From contig NZ_FUZI01000003.1 in the NCBI RefSeq assembly GCF_900166965.1, positions 372,001-436,000 on the forward strand: a DNA stretch of 64,000 nt. The letters are read 5' to 3'. Made by a program: the position numbers and the translations under genes. The notes under the pieces were generated by a model. It worked only from the letters and a program-made list of their open reading frames with translations, was not told the DNA's origin and did no database searches. The DNA comes from Photobacterium piscicola (GTDB taxonomy: Bacteria; Pseudomonadota; Gammaproteobacteria; Enterobacterales; Vibrionaceae). Of this stretch, positions 1 through 8,588 are shown in pieces. Positions within the stretch are counted from its first letter, which is position 1, and the number at the start of each line of letters is the position of its first letter.

Positions 1-1
1 T

Positions 2-274
2 AATATTAATCGCACAATATCAGAAATTAAAAATAGCAATGATAAGATGTTCGCAGCAACACGTCTCAGTGAGCTACGTGAACGCTTAATTGCCATACAT
101 AAAAATCATAACAATGTAAATTATACATCAACTGAAATTCATAAATATACCAAAACTAATTTTGATTGGTTGACATTTACTAGCACACCATACGTAGAAA
201 CAGAACATCGAATGCTATTGTCATTTCTTGATGCTTTGATTAAAGATACTATAGAAAAAAGTAGAAAAAAGTAG
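2..274 (+). CDS. Hypothetical protein, 5' end outside window
   Basis: The frame is open from base 2, so the true start lies left of the window; the ATG at 47 is internal or only an alternative start. The visible 91 residues are polar and probably helical, ending in a lysine-rich tail (IEKSRKK). I recognise no domain. The stop codon lies inside a 10-bp tandem repeat (251-300), so a change in repeat number would alter the C-terminus. The surrounding DNA is very AT-rich, as in the secreted paralogues downstream, which suggests an accessory region. No function is proposed. Confidence 0.5.
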   Translation, partial: NINRTISEIKNSNDKMFAATRLSELRERLIAIHKNHNNVNYTSTEIHKYTKTNFDWLTFTSTPYVETEHRMLLSFLDALIKDTIEKSRKK

Positions 275-300
275 AAAAAAGTAGAAAAAAGTAAAAAAAA
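251..300 (+). repeat. 10-bp tandem repeat, about five units
   Basis: Units of the form gtagaaaaaa are repeated; the first begins with at and the last is degenerate. The array covers the stop codon of the preceding frame. Ten is not a multiple of three, so gain or loss of one unit would shift that frame. Confidence 0.8.
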
Positions 301-385
301 GAAATTTAAGATACCACACATTAAGGAATTAAGATACTGATTTATTAAATATAACTATCATTAATTATAATGTTTTAATACAGCT

Positions 386-1111
386 ATGGTATTTTATATG
401 AGCGCTAGGTTTCTATTAAAAAAATTTTTATATCTTATATTATTAATTCCTACCTTATTACAGGCAGCAGTTGATCTAGAATTAGATATAAGTGAATTAT
501 CACCAGAGAGTCTTACAACAATGCCCCCAGTATTAATAGGAAAGAATGGAGAAAAAATTATTTCTGATATTAATTTCACTAATGAAAAAGTTTTACTTAA
601 TAAAATACCTGCAGAAAATGAAGCTCGTAGGTTACTAACAGCAACTGTTGATAAATATATATCGAAATCTAATGTTATCATAAATAAAATAATGAATAAC
701 ATTATTGAAATTCCTAATCAAGTAACGAAAAGTAAAATAATACATAAACTAAAATTGAATAAGTCTTTCCTGAAAAATATTTTCAATGATCTTTATTTAA
801 AAAAAACTGATATGGCAAATGTTTTCTATGTGACAAAGTTTAATAATGAGGCCGTTGTTATTACACAGGCAGAATTAATTGGAAGTGAATTAAATATAGA
901 ATTTGTCATGTCAAACCCTGATAATATTTTAAATACAATTTTAAATAATGAAGGCGCTATAAAAAGAGCAAGCGTTGAAAACATTAGGAGTATTGGACGT
1001 GATGTAATATCTAATAATCCGGTAATAAAAAAAATGAAAACTTATGTAGTATCATCAACATTAGAGGCTAATTACCGAAGGTTAGGATTCACTGAATTTA
1101 CTTGTCTATAA
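386..1111 (+). CDS. Secreted protein, GNAT-like C-terminus, paralogue 1
   Basis: First of four tandem relatives. A hydrophobic N-terminal segment ending near LLQA looks like a signal peptide, so export to the periplasm or beyond is expected. The middle is charged and helical. The C-terminal third carries the family core: VMSNPDNI, then GAIKRAS, then NIRSIGRDV, a strand (YVVSS), and NYRRLGF. The last element resembles the YxxxGF ending of GNAT acetyltransferases, which suggests but does not prove that fold. An ATG at 398 (MSARFLLKK) is an equally good start; neither ATG has a clear ribosome site. This copy looks intact. Function unknown; a secreted enzyme or effector is possible. Confidence 0.7.
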   Translation: MVFYMSARFLLKKFLYLILLIPTLLQAAVDLELDISELSPESLTTMPPVLIGKNGEKIISDINFTNEKVLLNKIPAENEARRLLTATVDKYISKSNVIINKIMNNIIEIPNQVTKSKIIHKLKLNKSFLKNIFNDLYLKKTDMANVFYVTKFNNEAVVITQAELIGSELNIEFVMSNPDNILNTILNNEGAIKRASVENIRSIGRDVISNNPVIKKMKTYVVSSTLEANYRRLGFTEFTCL

Positions 1112-1157
1112 TGGTAATGGTAATGGTAATGGTAATGGTAATGGTAATGGTAATGGT
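1110..1157 (+). repeat. Hexanucleotide array (aatggt)8
   Basis: Eight perfect aatggt units start at the stop codon of paralogue 1 and run directly into the remains of paralogue 2. One reading frame gives Asn-Gly repeats joined in phase to the mature N-terminus of paralogue 2; another gives repeated ATG codons. The array occupies the place where the signal peptide of paralogue 2 should be. Confidence 0.9.
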
Positions 1158-1421
1158 AAAACACTAGTACTAGATATAAGAATAGTATCAGATCAAGATA
1201 TCTCAACCATTATGCCGTTGGTAATAGATAAAAATGGTTCGAAAATAATTTATCTATGGAGGGAGGAATTAAAAGAGCCAGTGTTGAAAACATCAGAAAT
1301 ATAATACGTGATTTAAAAAAATAGTTCCTCTGTCGGTAGAGTTGAAGCCTATGTCGTCTCCCCTATTTTAGAATCAAATTTGAGACGTATGGGATTTAAA
1401 CATATTCAGCAGGGATGTTAA
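1158..1421 (+). pseudogene. Decayed paralogue 2 of the secreted family
   Basis: Three blocks match the neighbouring paralogues but are not in one frame. The first (LVLDIRIVSDQDISTIMPLV) matches their mature N-terminus. The second, GGIKRASVENIRNIIRDLKK, matches the C-terminal core. The third, VEAYVVSPILESNLRRMGF, matches the last strand. About 110 residues between the first and second blocks are deleted. The second and third are out of frame across a run of seven A (1315-1321). Start codon and signal peptide are missing. This copy cannot make the normal protein. Confidence 0.85.
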
Positions 1422-1461
1422 TTTTCCAACTTCATGCTGTGTTTAATATCTTGGTGATCAA

Positions 1462-2139
1462 ATGTTAAGATACAACTATAAAATATTTTTATATTTAATA
1501 ATCCTTTTATTCTCTATAGAAAGTTTTGCTATAGATGAAGTACTTAACTTAAAACTAAGCTCTTTATCAGAAAATGATATTGCTTTGATGTATCCGGTTA
1601 TTATTGATAGCAATGCTGAAAAAGTAATTTCAACAACACCCTTCAGTAATGAAGTGTTTTTTTTGAATCGTGTTGAAGCAGAATCTCCAGCAAGGAAAGA
1701 GTTAAAAGACATATTAGGCTCATATATTAAGAGAACAAAAGCATTATTAAACAATATAAAAAAGAAAAAAATATTTATAGAAGATATAGCACTAAAAAAT
1801 GAAATTAAATCGACTTTAAAAACAAATAAAGTACTCATGGAAGCAGCATATGAAGATTTTAAATATGATCAAATTAACACTGAAGTGAGATACTACACGA
1901 CAAAGTATAACAATAAACCTGTTGTTCTTACACGTTCTATAGATACATTAGACACACTTGATATTGATTTGGTTATGTCAAATCCTGATAACATCGTTGA
2001 TACCAGACTAAATCGTGCTGGAGCAATAAAACGTGCAAGTATTGAAAATGTCAGAAGTATCGCCAGAGATATACGTTCTAATTATCCATCAATTAGACAT
2101 TTATCTGCTTATGTAAAATCACCAATTTTAGAAGAATAG
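1462..2139 (+). CDS. Secreted family paralogue 3, C-terminally frameshifted
   Basis: The signal peptide (hydrophobic segment to about IESFA), helical middle, and core (VMSNPDNI, GAIKRAS, NVRSIARDI, YVKSPILE) match paralogues 1 and 4. The frame then stops at LEE, where the relatives continue into ESNYRRMGF. In the next frame, 2133-2168 reads RIGFKTSLYCN then stop, clearly the lost tail. A small deletion around 2131 therefore removed the conserved Tyr/Arg segment and shifted the frame. If the C-terminus completes a GNAT-like fold, this copy is probably inactive. It is otherwise a full-length 225-residue exported protein. Confidence 0.75.
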   Translation: MLRYNYKIFLYLIILLFSIESFAIDEVLNLKLSSLSENDIALMYPVIIDSNAEKVISTTPFSNEVFFLNRVEAESPARKELKDILGSYIKRTKALLNNIKKKKIFIEDIALKNEIKSTLKTNKVLMEAAYEDFKYDQINTEVRYYTTKYNNKPVVLTRSIDTLDTLDIDLVMSNPDNIVDTRLNRAGAIKRASIENVRSIARDIRSNYPSIRHLSAYVKSPILEE

Positions 2140-2255
2140 GGTTTAAGACATCATTATATTGTAATTAAAACGCCTAACAGATAACTATTAATTCCTCGAC
2201 TATAAATATGTAAAGAGAACATGCACACACACATCAATAAAAATGAGTAATAATT

Positions 2256-2993
2256 ATGGCCAAATTTTTAAAATACTTTTTAGTAATATTAATTTTTAAT
2301 CCCTCACTATGCTTTGCAGTAAACAATTCATTGTTTCTAGATCTCACTAAGGTTTCGGAAGAAAGTATTCATTCTATCAACCCGATAACATTAGATAGTA
2401 ATGGTGATAAAATTATTTTAGACACGCTATTTATTAGCGAGAAGGTTTCATTAGATAAACCAAACGAAAAAAATGAATCACGCCGAATGTTGAAAACAAA
2501 AATTAAATCTTATATTGCAAGAAATAGAGAGTTAATAAAAAAAATCAACAGTGGCGAAATCGTTATACCCGATGATGATTTAAAATTTGATACTAAGCGT
2601 GATCTTATTAACAATCAACGCTTTTTAGAATCATCATATGAAGATTTCACTGAAAATAAAATAGAAAGTAATATTAACTATTACCTTACTAAGGTTAATG
2701 ATGAAAATGTAATAATTTCAAGGACAGAAATAGATGAAGATTTGAGCGATGTTAATACACTTGAAGTAGACCTAGTGATGTCAAACCCAGATAACATTTT
2801 AAAAAATAGATTAAATCTACAAGGCGCAGTAAAAAGAGCCAGTGTGGATAATATTAGAAGCATTATTAGAGATATACGAACCAATAACACAACAATAAAA
2901 CGAGTGACAGCGTATGTTATTTCTCCCATACTTGAATCAAATTATAGGAGAATGGGATTTGAAATTGATTATTGCTCATGGATAAATATCTAG
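2256..2993 (+). CDS. Secreted protein, GNAT-like C-terminus, paralogue 4
   Basis: A 245-residue intact member of the tandem family. The signal peptide is followed by a likely cleavage near CFA. The mature part opens with a strand (LFLDL), then Lys/Glu-rich helices, then a predicted sheet carrying VDLVMSNPDNI, GAVKRAS, DNIRSIIRDI, YVISPILE and NYRRMGF. Order and spacing resemble the second half of a GNAT acyltransferase, with a long helix followed by a strand and a YxxMGF turn. I see no convincing acyl-CoA pyrophosphate loop, so catalysis is unproven. The only cysteine of the mature chain is near the C-terminus. No neighbour gives a functional clue; the tandem copies suggest repeated local duplication. 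Confidence 0.7.
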   Translation: MAKFLKYFLVILIFNPSLCFAVNNSLFLDLTKVSEESIHSINPITLDSNGDKIILDTLFISEKVSLDKPNEKNESRRMLKTKIKSYIARNRELIKKINSGEIVIPDDDLKFDTKRDLINNQRFLESSYEDFTENKIESNINYYLTKVNDENVIISRTEIDEDLSDVNTLEVDLVMSNPDNILKNRLNLQGAVKRASVDNIRSIIRDIRTNNTTIKRVTAYVISPILESNYRRMGFEIDYCSWINI

Positions 2994-3041
2994 ATATTAA
3001 AAAGGTTACTCGCTCCAAACACAACCCTTGAGGTTGAGTAT

Positions 3042-3213
3042 TTATAGCTTCTCGTTGCGCCATTTGATTTTGAATGCGATTCTTCTCCATCCCTTCGCCC
3101 TCATGCTCAATGCTGTATTCCGCACGATCGGACACATAAATACGCTCACCTACAATTTGAATGTCAAAGCGAGTGCCATTTTCTACCGCATCAGCAAGAC
3201 GACGTAACTTGCA
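3042..3213 (-). pseudogene. Broken amphi-Trp domain gene copy
   Basis: Reading leftwards, the minus strand gives KLRRLADAVENGTRF, then DIQIVGERIYVSDRAEYS. These are close matches to the intact amphi-Trp gene at 3238-3465. After EGEG the frame is wrong; a one-base shift restores IAFKIKWRNEKL and then a stop, matching the FQIKW end of the intact copy. The N-terminal end is also lost or out of frame. This is a duplicated gene remnant. Confidence 0.8.
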
Positions 3214-3237
3214 AGGTTATGGCTGTCCATTAATCTT

Positions 3238-3465
3238 TTAATCTTTGTTACACCACTTAATTTGAAATTCGATTTCTTCTTCGTTACCTTCACGTTCATG
3301 CTCTACGCTATATTCCGCACGAACAGGTACATAAATACGCTCACCTGCAATTTGGATTTCAAACCGGCTACCACTTTCTACAGCATCGGCTAAACGGCGT
3401 AATTTGGCCGCAAACTCAGCATTTGAGTAATGTTTTTCAATGTCTCTTTGTTTTTTATCTGTCAT
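3238..3465 (-). CDS. Amphi-Trp domain protein
   Basis: This 75-residue protein has the amphi-Trp pattern: an N-terminal helix (AAKLRRLADAVESG), alternating short strands (FEIQIAGERIYVPV), an acidic-amphipathic strand (EYSVEHE), and a final IEFQIKW with the family tryptophan. The family is small, widespread and of unknown biochemical role. The start is well supported by a GGAG ribosome site (ggagctaaaaaATG). A broken second copy lies directly downstream, so a tandem duplication has decayed. The next gene, glutathionylspermidine synthetase, is divergent; no functional link is evident. Confidence 0.75.
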   Translation of the reverse strand: MTDKKQRDIEKHYSNAEFAAKLRRLADAVESGSRFEIQIAGERIYVPVRAEYSVEHEREGNEEEIEFQIKWCNKD

Positions 3466-3826
3466 TTTTTAGCTCCTCTCAACCTATATCAAAACCAATA
3501 ACGTTAAATAACAATAAGCATCGCCACGTCTATTTTTCACGCAACACATCACCTTAATGAATCATAAGAAAAAACAAGCTAATAAACTGCGACCACACTT
3601 CTATTTTTAACAATTCCACACACCCATCATATTGCGTAAAACGTCCATATCATTGAAATATATTTACAAGCCTATGTTCTGTATTGAAAACGCTTCATAA
3701 AAGTTTTAGCTTATAGAAAAGCCTTTATTTTCAACACTCCCCTGATGCGTATGCATTCAATAACGCTCACTATTCTGAGCCACATCATCGGTCGAAAAAG
3801 GTTAAACCATCAACTAGGCCAAGAAC
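3466..3826. other. Intergenic region between divergent genes
   Basis: These 361 bases separate the amphi-Trp gene (leftward) from the glutathionylspermidine gene (rightward) and must contain both promoters. The DNA is AT-rich. I see no clear operator, repeat, RNA or small gene. Confidence 0.5.
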
Positions 3827-5707
3827 ATGAATATAGATAATCCTAACAATGCCCCTTTCGGTACTTTACTCGGCTATGCAGCGGGGGGTATCGCTATTTA
3901 TTCTTCTGATTACAGTACGATAGATGAAGATGAATATGCTGATGACTCTGCAATGAGGAGTTATGTTCATGGTGAATACATGGGATATAAATGGCAGTGT
4001 GTTGAGTTTGCGCGTCGTTTTTTATATATCAACTATGGATTGGTGTTTACCGATGTAGGAATGGCGTATGAAATTTTCTCGTTACGGTTCTTACGCCAAG
4101 TGGTTAACGATAAAATTTTACCCTTATATGCTTTTGAAAATGGTTCACGTCAAAAACCAGTTGTTGGATCATTATTGATTTGGCAAAAAGGAGGGGAATT
4201 CCAAGACACAGGCCACGTTGCGATTATTACTCATATTGAAGATAATAAAATAATGATTGCTGAACAGAATGTGACTTTTGCTCCCTTACCACTAGGTCAA
4301 CAATGGACCCGTGAACTTACGTTACATGTTGAAGATGGTGGTTACACCATTGAAGATACCTTTGATGATACCGAAATTTTAGGTTGGATGGCTTACAATG
4401 CAGATGCAACTTATAGCCTACCCCAACCCTCACCTACCCCTGAGTTACTTAACATTCAAGCAGCTTGGCGATTAAATAGCGGTCAGTTTGCAAACGACTG
4501 GTTAGATAGCAATGACGAGCTAGAACAAACGTACTCGCGCGTTAATGCTAACAAGTTACTCAATGATGATATCTACCGCTATTTCACTATTTCAGAAAGT
4601 GCGGAACAAGAGCTGGCTAAAGCAACCAATGAATTGCATCTGATGTACTTACATGCAACAGATAAAGTGCTGCAAGATGATAATTTATTAGCACTGTTTG
4701 ATATTCCAGAAATCCTATGGCCACGGCTACGTTTATCATGGCAAAAACACCGCCATAGCATGCTAACAGGTCGTTTAGATTTCTGTATGGATGAAAATGG
4801 CTTAAAAGTTTATGAATACAATGCTGACTCAGCTTCTTGTCATACTGAAGCTTGTTTGATAATTCAAAAGTGGGCCGAACAAGGTGGCGACCTGACTGAA
4901 AATAGCCCAGCAGAAGATTTGCTCAATGAGCTTGCCAGTGTATGGAAATATAGCCAACAATATTCCTTCGTCCACATAATGCAAGACGATGATGACGAGG
5001 AAGATTATCATGCTTTATTCATGCAAAAAGCACTGACCTTAGCAGGCATTGATAGCAAAATACTGAAAGGATTAGACGGTATTCACTGGAATCCAGCCGG
5101 ACAATTAATTGATGATAATGAACGTTTAATTGAATGTGTCTGGAAAACATGGGCGTGGGAAACAGCCATAGATCAAGTGCGTGAAGTTAGCTCTACCGAA
5201 TATGCAGCAGTGCCGATTCATACTGGCTATCCAGATACAAAAGTACGTTTAATTGACGTGTTATTGCGCCCTGAAATCAAAGTATTTGAGCCACTATGGA
5301 CGGTGATCCCAAGCAATAAAGCGATTCTGCCCGTATTGTGGTCATTATTCCCTCATCATCATTACTTATTGGATACCGATTTTAGTATCACTGATGAACT
5401 CAGCCAAACAGGTTATGCGATTAAACCAATTGCAGGACGTTGTGGCAGTAATATCGATTTAGTCAGCCATAATGAATCTGTGTTAGATAAAACCGATGGT
5501 CAATTTAACGACCAGAAGAACATTTATCAGCAATTATGGTGTTTACCAAAAGTCGCTAATAAATATATTCAAGTCTGTACTTTTACTGTCGATGGTAATT
5601 ACGGTGGTGTTTGTTTGCGTTCTGATAATTCATTGGTCATCAAAAAAGACAGTGATATTGAACCATTAATTGTTCTCGAAGACAGTGCATTTCTAAAAAA
5701 TCTATAA
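3827..5707 (+). CDS. gss: Bifunctional glutathionylspermidine synthetase/amidase
   Basis: This 626-residue protein has the length and two-domain layout of E. coli Gsp (619). Residues about 1-200 form a CHAP-type amidase that hydrolyses glutathionylspermidine; the likely nucleophile is Cys58 in KWQCVEFARRF, with the general-base His in DTGHVAII. Residues from about 215 form the ATP-grasp-like synthetase joining glutathione to spermidine. That half shows FCMDENGLKVYEYNADSASC, a typical substrate and magnesium segment, and the C-terminal PIAGRCGSNI. The enzyme acts in the cytoplasm in thiol-polyamine metabolism. It is monocistronic and followed by a strong terminator. The frame is intact. Confidence 0.93.
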   Translation: MNIDNPNNAPFGTLLGYAAGGIAIYSSDYSTIDEDEYADDSAMRSYVHGEYMGYKWQCVEFARRFLYINYGLVFTDVGMAYEIFSLRFLRQVVNDKILPLYAFENGSRQKPVVGSLLIWQKGGEFQDTGHVAIITHIEDNKIMIAEQNVTFAPLPLGQQWTRELTLHVEDGGYTIEDTFDDTEILGWMAYNADATYSLPQPSPTPELLNIQAAWRLNSGQFANDWLDSNDELEQTYSRVNANKLLNDDIYRYFTISESAEQELAKATNELHLMYLHATDKVLQDDNLLALFDIPEILWPRLRLSWQKHRHSMLTGRLDFCMDENGLKVYEYNADSASCHTEACLIIQKWAEQGGDLTENSPAEDLLNELASVWKYSQQYSFVHIMQDDDDEEDYHALFMQKALTLAGIDSKILKGLDGIHWNPAGQLIDDNERLIECVWKTWAWETAIDQVREVSSTEYAAVPIHTGYPDTKVRLIDVLLRPEIKVFEPLWTVIPSNKAILPVLWSLFPHHHYLLDTDFSITDELSQTGYAIKPIAGRCGSNIDLVSHNESVLDKTDGQFNDQKNIYQQLWCLPKVANKYIQVCTFTVDGNYGGVCLRSDNSLVIKKDSDIEPLIVLEDSAFLKNL

Positions 5708-5727
5708 CACTTTAATTGTTAAAATCA

Positions 5728-5779
5728 AAAAAGCCGTGTTAATGAACTTTACATTAAAAAGATCATAACACGGCTTTAT
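5728..5779. terminator. Bidirectional terminator, gss / TonB receptor
   Basis: Inverted repeat aaagccgtgtta / taacacggcttt, flanked by A and T runs, lies between two convergent genes and can serve both. Confidence 0.8.
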
Positions 5780-5806
5780 TCTTATTGTTTTTTAGCCCAT
5801 AAAAGC

Positions 5807-7942
5807 TTAGAAATCGTAGTTAAGGTTGATACCAAAGTTACGTCCAGGCTGACTACGACGATCGATACCATCAGTCGTTTTGCTTGCACCTGCCAGATCT
5901 TGATATTCCCAATACTCTTTATCTAACGCATTAAACAATCCCGCACGAATAGTCATATCTTTTACTGGATGATAATACGTCGTTAAATCAACTACGGTGT
6001 AGCCAGCAACATTTAGATTATTTTTATCTTGCCAATTATCTTTTGCTGCAACCATCTTAATATCTACCGCAGTACCCCACGTTTCATTTGGTGCATCATA
6101 ACCCACACCAACAACGGATGTTAACGGCGTGATTGTATCAAGTGTTTTACCCGTTTCTTTATCTTCACCATCTTGGTAGGCAATAGTAGCTTTAGCATAG
6201 GTACCCATAGGGGCATTAATAATTTCATCTAACCACACGTTTGCCGATAGTTCTGCACCGTAAATACGGGCTTTATCTATATTTTCATTGGTCGTAATAT
6301 CGATATTATTAGAGTTTGTTGTCACTTTCTGAATAAAATTAGAATAATCATTATAGTAAACAGATGCCGTTACATTACCGATACGATTTTCTGCACGTAA
6401 TCCTAACTCATAAGAATTACTTTCTTCAGGTTTAAGATTAGGGTTTGATTTAATAATGTACCCATGTGCAATATTATTTTTATCGTAATACATTTCATAC
6501 AGTGTTGGCGCTCTAAATCCTTGACTGTATTGAGCATAAGTACTGAAATTATCGTTCCAATGATATACCGCACCTAAACGGGCAGTAAACGCTTCACTTT
6601 TATGATCTTCCAAACCAGAATTTGAATCGGGCTTAGCTTCAAATTCATCATAACGTGCGCCAGCTGTTACCACGGCTTTATCATTAAGCATGAAGATCTG
6701 ATCTTGAATAAACACACCACGTTTTTCAGATTTCGCCTTCGGCACTTCCGTCGGCCCAGGCTTAGAAGTACCATTGTCTACATTATAATCAATGTAATTT
6801 AAATCAAACTCATCATTGACGATCGTCGCACCGTAAGTCAGTTTGTGGCGTGATTGCGTTAACTCAATGGCTTTAGCAAACTGAATATCAAATTGCTTAC
6901 TGGTATCTTCCCCTTCACGATAACGGTTACGATTACCAAACATATCGGTATGATCATAATTATCATGTTGGCTATGTTGTTGTTGCCAATTGACTTGCCA
7001 TTTTAATGAATCAAACACGGCATTATTTGCTAGCCATTCATGCTCAAAACCAAATCGTTTACGATTATCCTCATCGACACCGCGAGTTTTAGTATAAGTA
7101 AACCCAGGCATAACGCTATAACCATCACGAGACAAAATATCGCCATTAGCACTACGCGTATAATACTCACCCGTAAATCCAATGCGGTTAGCGTTGTTAA
7201 TCTGATAAAACGCTTTCGCTAACACATTATGCGACTCTATATTCAATGGATCAGCTGACTTACGGTTTATCCCTTTGCTGTTGTCATGAGTATCATAAGC
7301 ATCGGTCTCATGGCCATTACGGTAGGTATAGATGAACATTGTCTCTAAGTCACCAATTTGCTTAGCCACTTCAACACCTAACTTATATTGATCATCAGCA
7401 CTTGCGTAACCACTCTTTAAACCTACATGCGATGATTCACCGTTTAATAAGTCTTCAGGATTTTTAGTACGCATGATCACTGTGCCACCCAAAGCATCAC
7501 TGCCATACAAGGTTGATGTTGGCCCCTTATTGATTTCAATTGCCTTTAATGTATCAATTTCATAATTGTTGCTATTTTTACGCATTGCATTTGCGCCGGG
7601 GTTATAAGATGTTGGTTGTTCAACACCATCAACTAATACTTTAACGCGACTGCCTTTCATACCGCGAATAGTAATATCTTCCATACCAAATCGACCCTGA
7701 CCATTGACTGAAACCCCGGGTTCATATTTCAATGCTTGCTTTACATCAGTCGCTAAATTTTTATTCATTTGTTCAGAAGTAATTTTAGCAACAGAGGCGG
7801 GTATATTTTTTATCGACTCTTCTGTTCGAGTACCAGAAACAACAATTTCATCAAATTGAGAAACGCTATCTTGCGCATAAAGTGATGGTGAAGAAAATGC
7901 CATAACGAGTGAGCTAGCGATAAGTGTCAGTTGTTTGTTCAT
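5807..7942 (-). CDS. hutA: TonB-dependent haem/haemoglobin receptor (HutA-like)
   Basis: Outer-membrane receptor of 711 residues that takes up haem with energy from TonB-ExbB-ExbD. A signal peptide (MNKQLTLIASSL...YAQ) precedes the TonB box DEIVVSGTR and a plug with ITIRGMKGSRVKVLVDGVEQ. The large barrel ends in an aromatic residue (NLNYDF). FRAP (QGFRAPTLYEMYY) and NPNLKPEES match the FRAP/NPDL motifs of haem receptors. The start is the ATG at 7942 with an AGGGA site rather than an upstream TTG. A Fur box lies about 60 bases upstream, so iron repression is expected. The hut transport genes lie about 46 kb away at 52-60 kb. A haemoglobin or other haemoprotein ligand cannot be excluded. Confidence 0.88.
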   Translation of the reverse strand: MNKQLTLIASSLVMAFSSPSLYAQDSVSQFDEIVVSGTRTEESIKNIPASVAKITSEQMNKNLATDVKQALKYEPGVSVNGQGRFGMEDITIRGMKGSRVKVLVDGVEQPTSYNPGANAMRKNSNNYEIDTLKAIEINKGPTSTLYGSDALGGTVIMRTKNPEDLLNGESSHVGLKSGYASADDQYKLGVEVAKQIGDLETMFIYTYRNGHETDAYDTHDNSKGINRKSADPLNIESHNVLAKAFYQINNANRIGFTGEYYTRSANGDILSRDGYSVMPGFTYTKTRGVDEDNRKRFGFEHEWLANNAVFDSLKWQVNWQQQHSQHDNYDHTDMFGNRNRYREGEDTSKQFDIQFAKAIELTQSRHKLTYGATIVNDEFDLNYIDYNVDNGTSKPGPTEVPKAKSEKRGVFIQDQIFMLNDKAVVTAGARYDEFEAKPDSNSGLEDHKSEAFTARLGAVYHWNDNFSTYAQYSQGFRAPTLYEMYYDKNNIAHGYIIKSNPNLKPEESNSYELGLRAENRIGNVTASVYYNDYSNFIQKVTTNSNNIDITTNENIDKARIYGAELSANVWLDEIINAPMGTYAKATIAYQDGEDKETGKTLDTITPLTSVVGVGYDAPNETWGTAVDIKMVAAKDNWQDKNNLNVAGYTVVDLTTYYHPVKDMTIRAGLFNALDKEYWEYQDLAGASKTTDGIDRRSQPGRNFGINLNYDF

Positions 7943-8001
7943 AATTCCCTGCTTTAACAATAATCCAACAATGTAATTCGACGATGATTATACATATCTA
8001 A

Positions 8002-8025
8002 ATGATAATTACTATCATTATCATT
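8002..8025 (-). promoter_or_regulatory. Fur box upstream of the haem receptor
   Basis: atgataattactatcattat plus catt contains overlapping GATAAT/ATTATC half-sites, closely matching the 19-bp Fur consensus, just upstream of the leftward receptor gene. Iron-dependent repression is inferred. Confidence 0.75.
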
Positions 8026-8205
8026 GGTATTATCGATTAAAAATAAGCAGATTCTTAAACTAATTAACTATTTGAATGAATGAAAATAAACCAGCTGATT
8101 ACATATCCATTTGTCGCAGACGAAAACAATAAAAACTGATAAAATCGCAGCCAATGTTCTTGCATATAACAATATTGGTTGTTAGTATGCGCGCTCGTTT
8201 TACGA

Positions 8206-8232
8206 TACTAAGTAAGGTCGCATTACTTAGTA
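8206..8232 (+). promoter_or_regulatory. Leader hairpin of rplY
   Basis: A perfect 10-bp stem (tactaagtaa / ttacttagta) with a 7-base loop lies 26 bases before the rplY start. rplY of E. coli and relatives is known to be controlled by its own product through its mRNA leader, so this is a likely L25-binding leader element. Confidence 0.6.
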
Positions 8233-8258
8233 AATTATTAAATCAAAGAGTATTGATT

Positions 8259-8537
8259 ATGAAATTTAATGCAATTGTACGTACAGACCTTGGTAAAGGT
8301 GCGAGCCGCCGCCTACGTCTTACTGAGCACTTCCCTGCAATCGTTTACGGTGGCGAAGCTGCACCAGTAGCTATCACTCTTAAGCACAGTGATATCATCA
8401 ACCAAATGGATAAGCCTGAGTTCTACGAAGGTTTTGTTCTTGTAATCGATGGCCAGGAAGTTAAGGTTAAGCCTCAAGACATCCAACGTCACGTGTACAA
8501 GCCAAAGGTTGAGCACATGGACTTTAAACGCATCTAA
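8259..8537 (+). CDS. rplY: 50S ribosomal protein L25
   Basis: This 92-residue protein matches the short gammaproteobacterial L25, which binds 5S rRNA in the large subunit. It shows [20 protein letters not shown] at the start, FPAIVYGG, and [14 protein letters not shown] at the end. The usual length is about 94. I chose the ATG at 8259 (ribosome site aaagag) rather than a longer upstream frame, because the extension is unlike L25 and overlaps the leader hairpin. The gene is monocistronic and ends at a UUCG-loop terminator. Confidence 0.97.
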   Translation: MKFNAIVRTDLGKGASRRLRLTEHFPAIVYGGEAAPVAITLKHSDIINQMDKPEFYEGFVLVIDGQEVKVKPQDIQRHVYKPKVEHMDFKRI

Positions 8538-8560
8538 TTGCGTGTTCATAAAACTCTTCA

Positions 8561-8588
8561 AAAAAGCACTCTTCGGAGTGCTTTTTTT
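8561..8588. terminator. rplY terminator with UUCG loop
   Basis: agcactc-ttcg-gagtgct followed by a T run. The preceding A run means it may also serve the convergent DUF1289 gene. Confidence 0.9.

Noticed and set aside
2917..3135. 72-residue minus-strand frame as a gene
   Set aside because: It is the wrong-frame remains of the amphi-Trp duplicate fused to sequence antisense to paralogue 4.
1..3500. Prophage or insertion sequence at the left end
   Set aside because: No transposase, integrase, terminal inverted repeats or phage structural gene is visible; the AT-richness alone is not enough.
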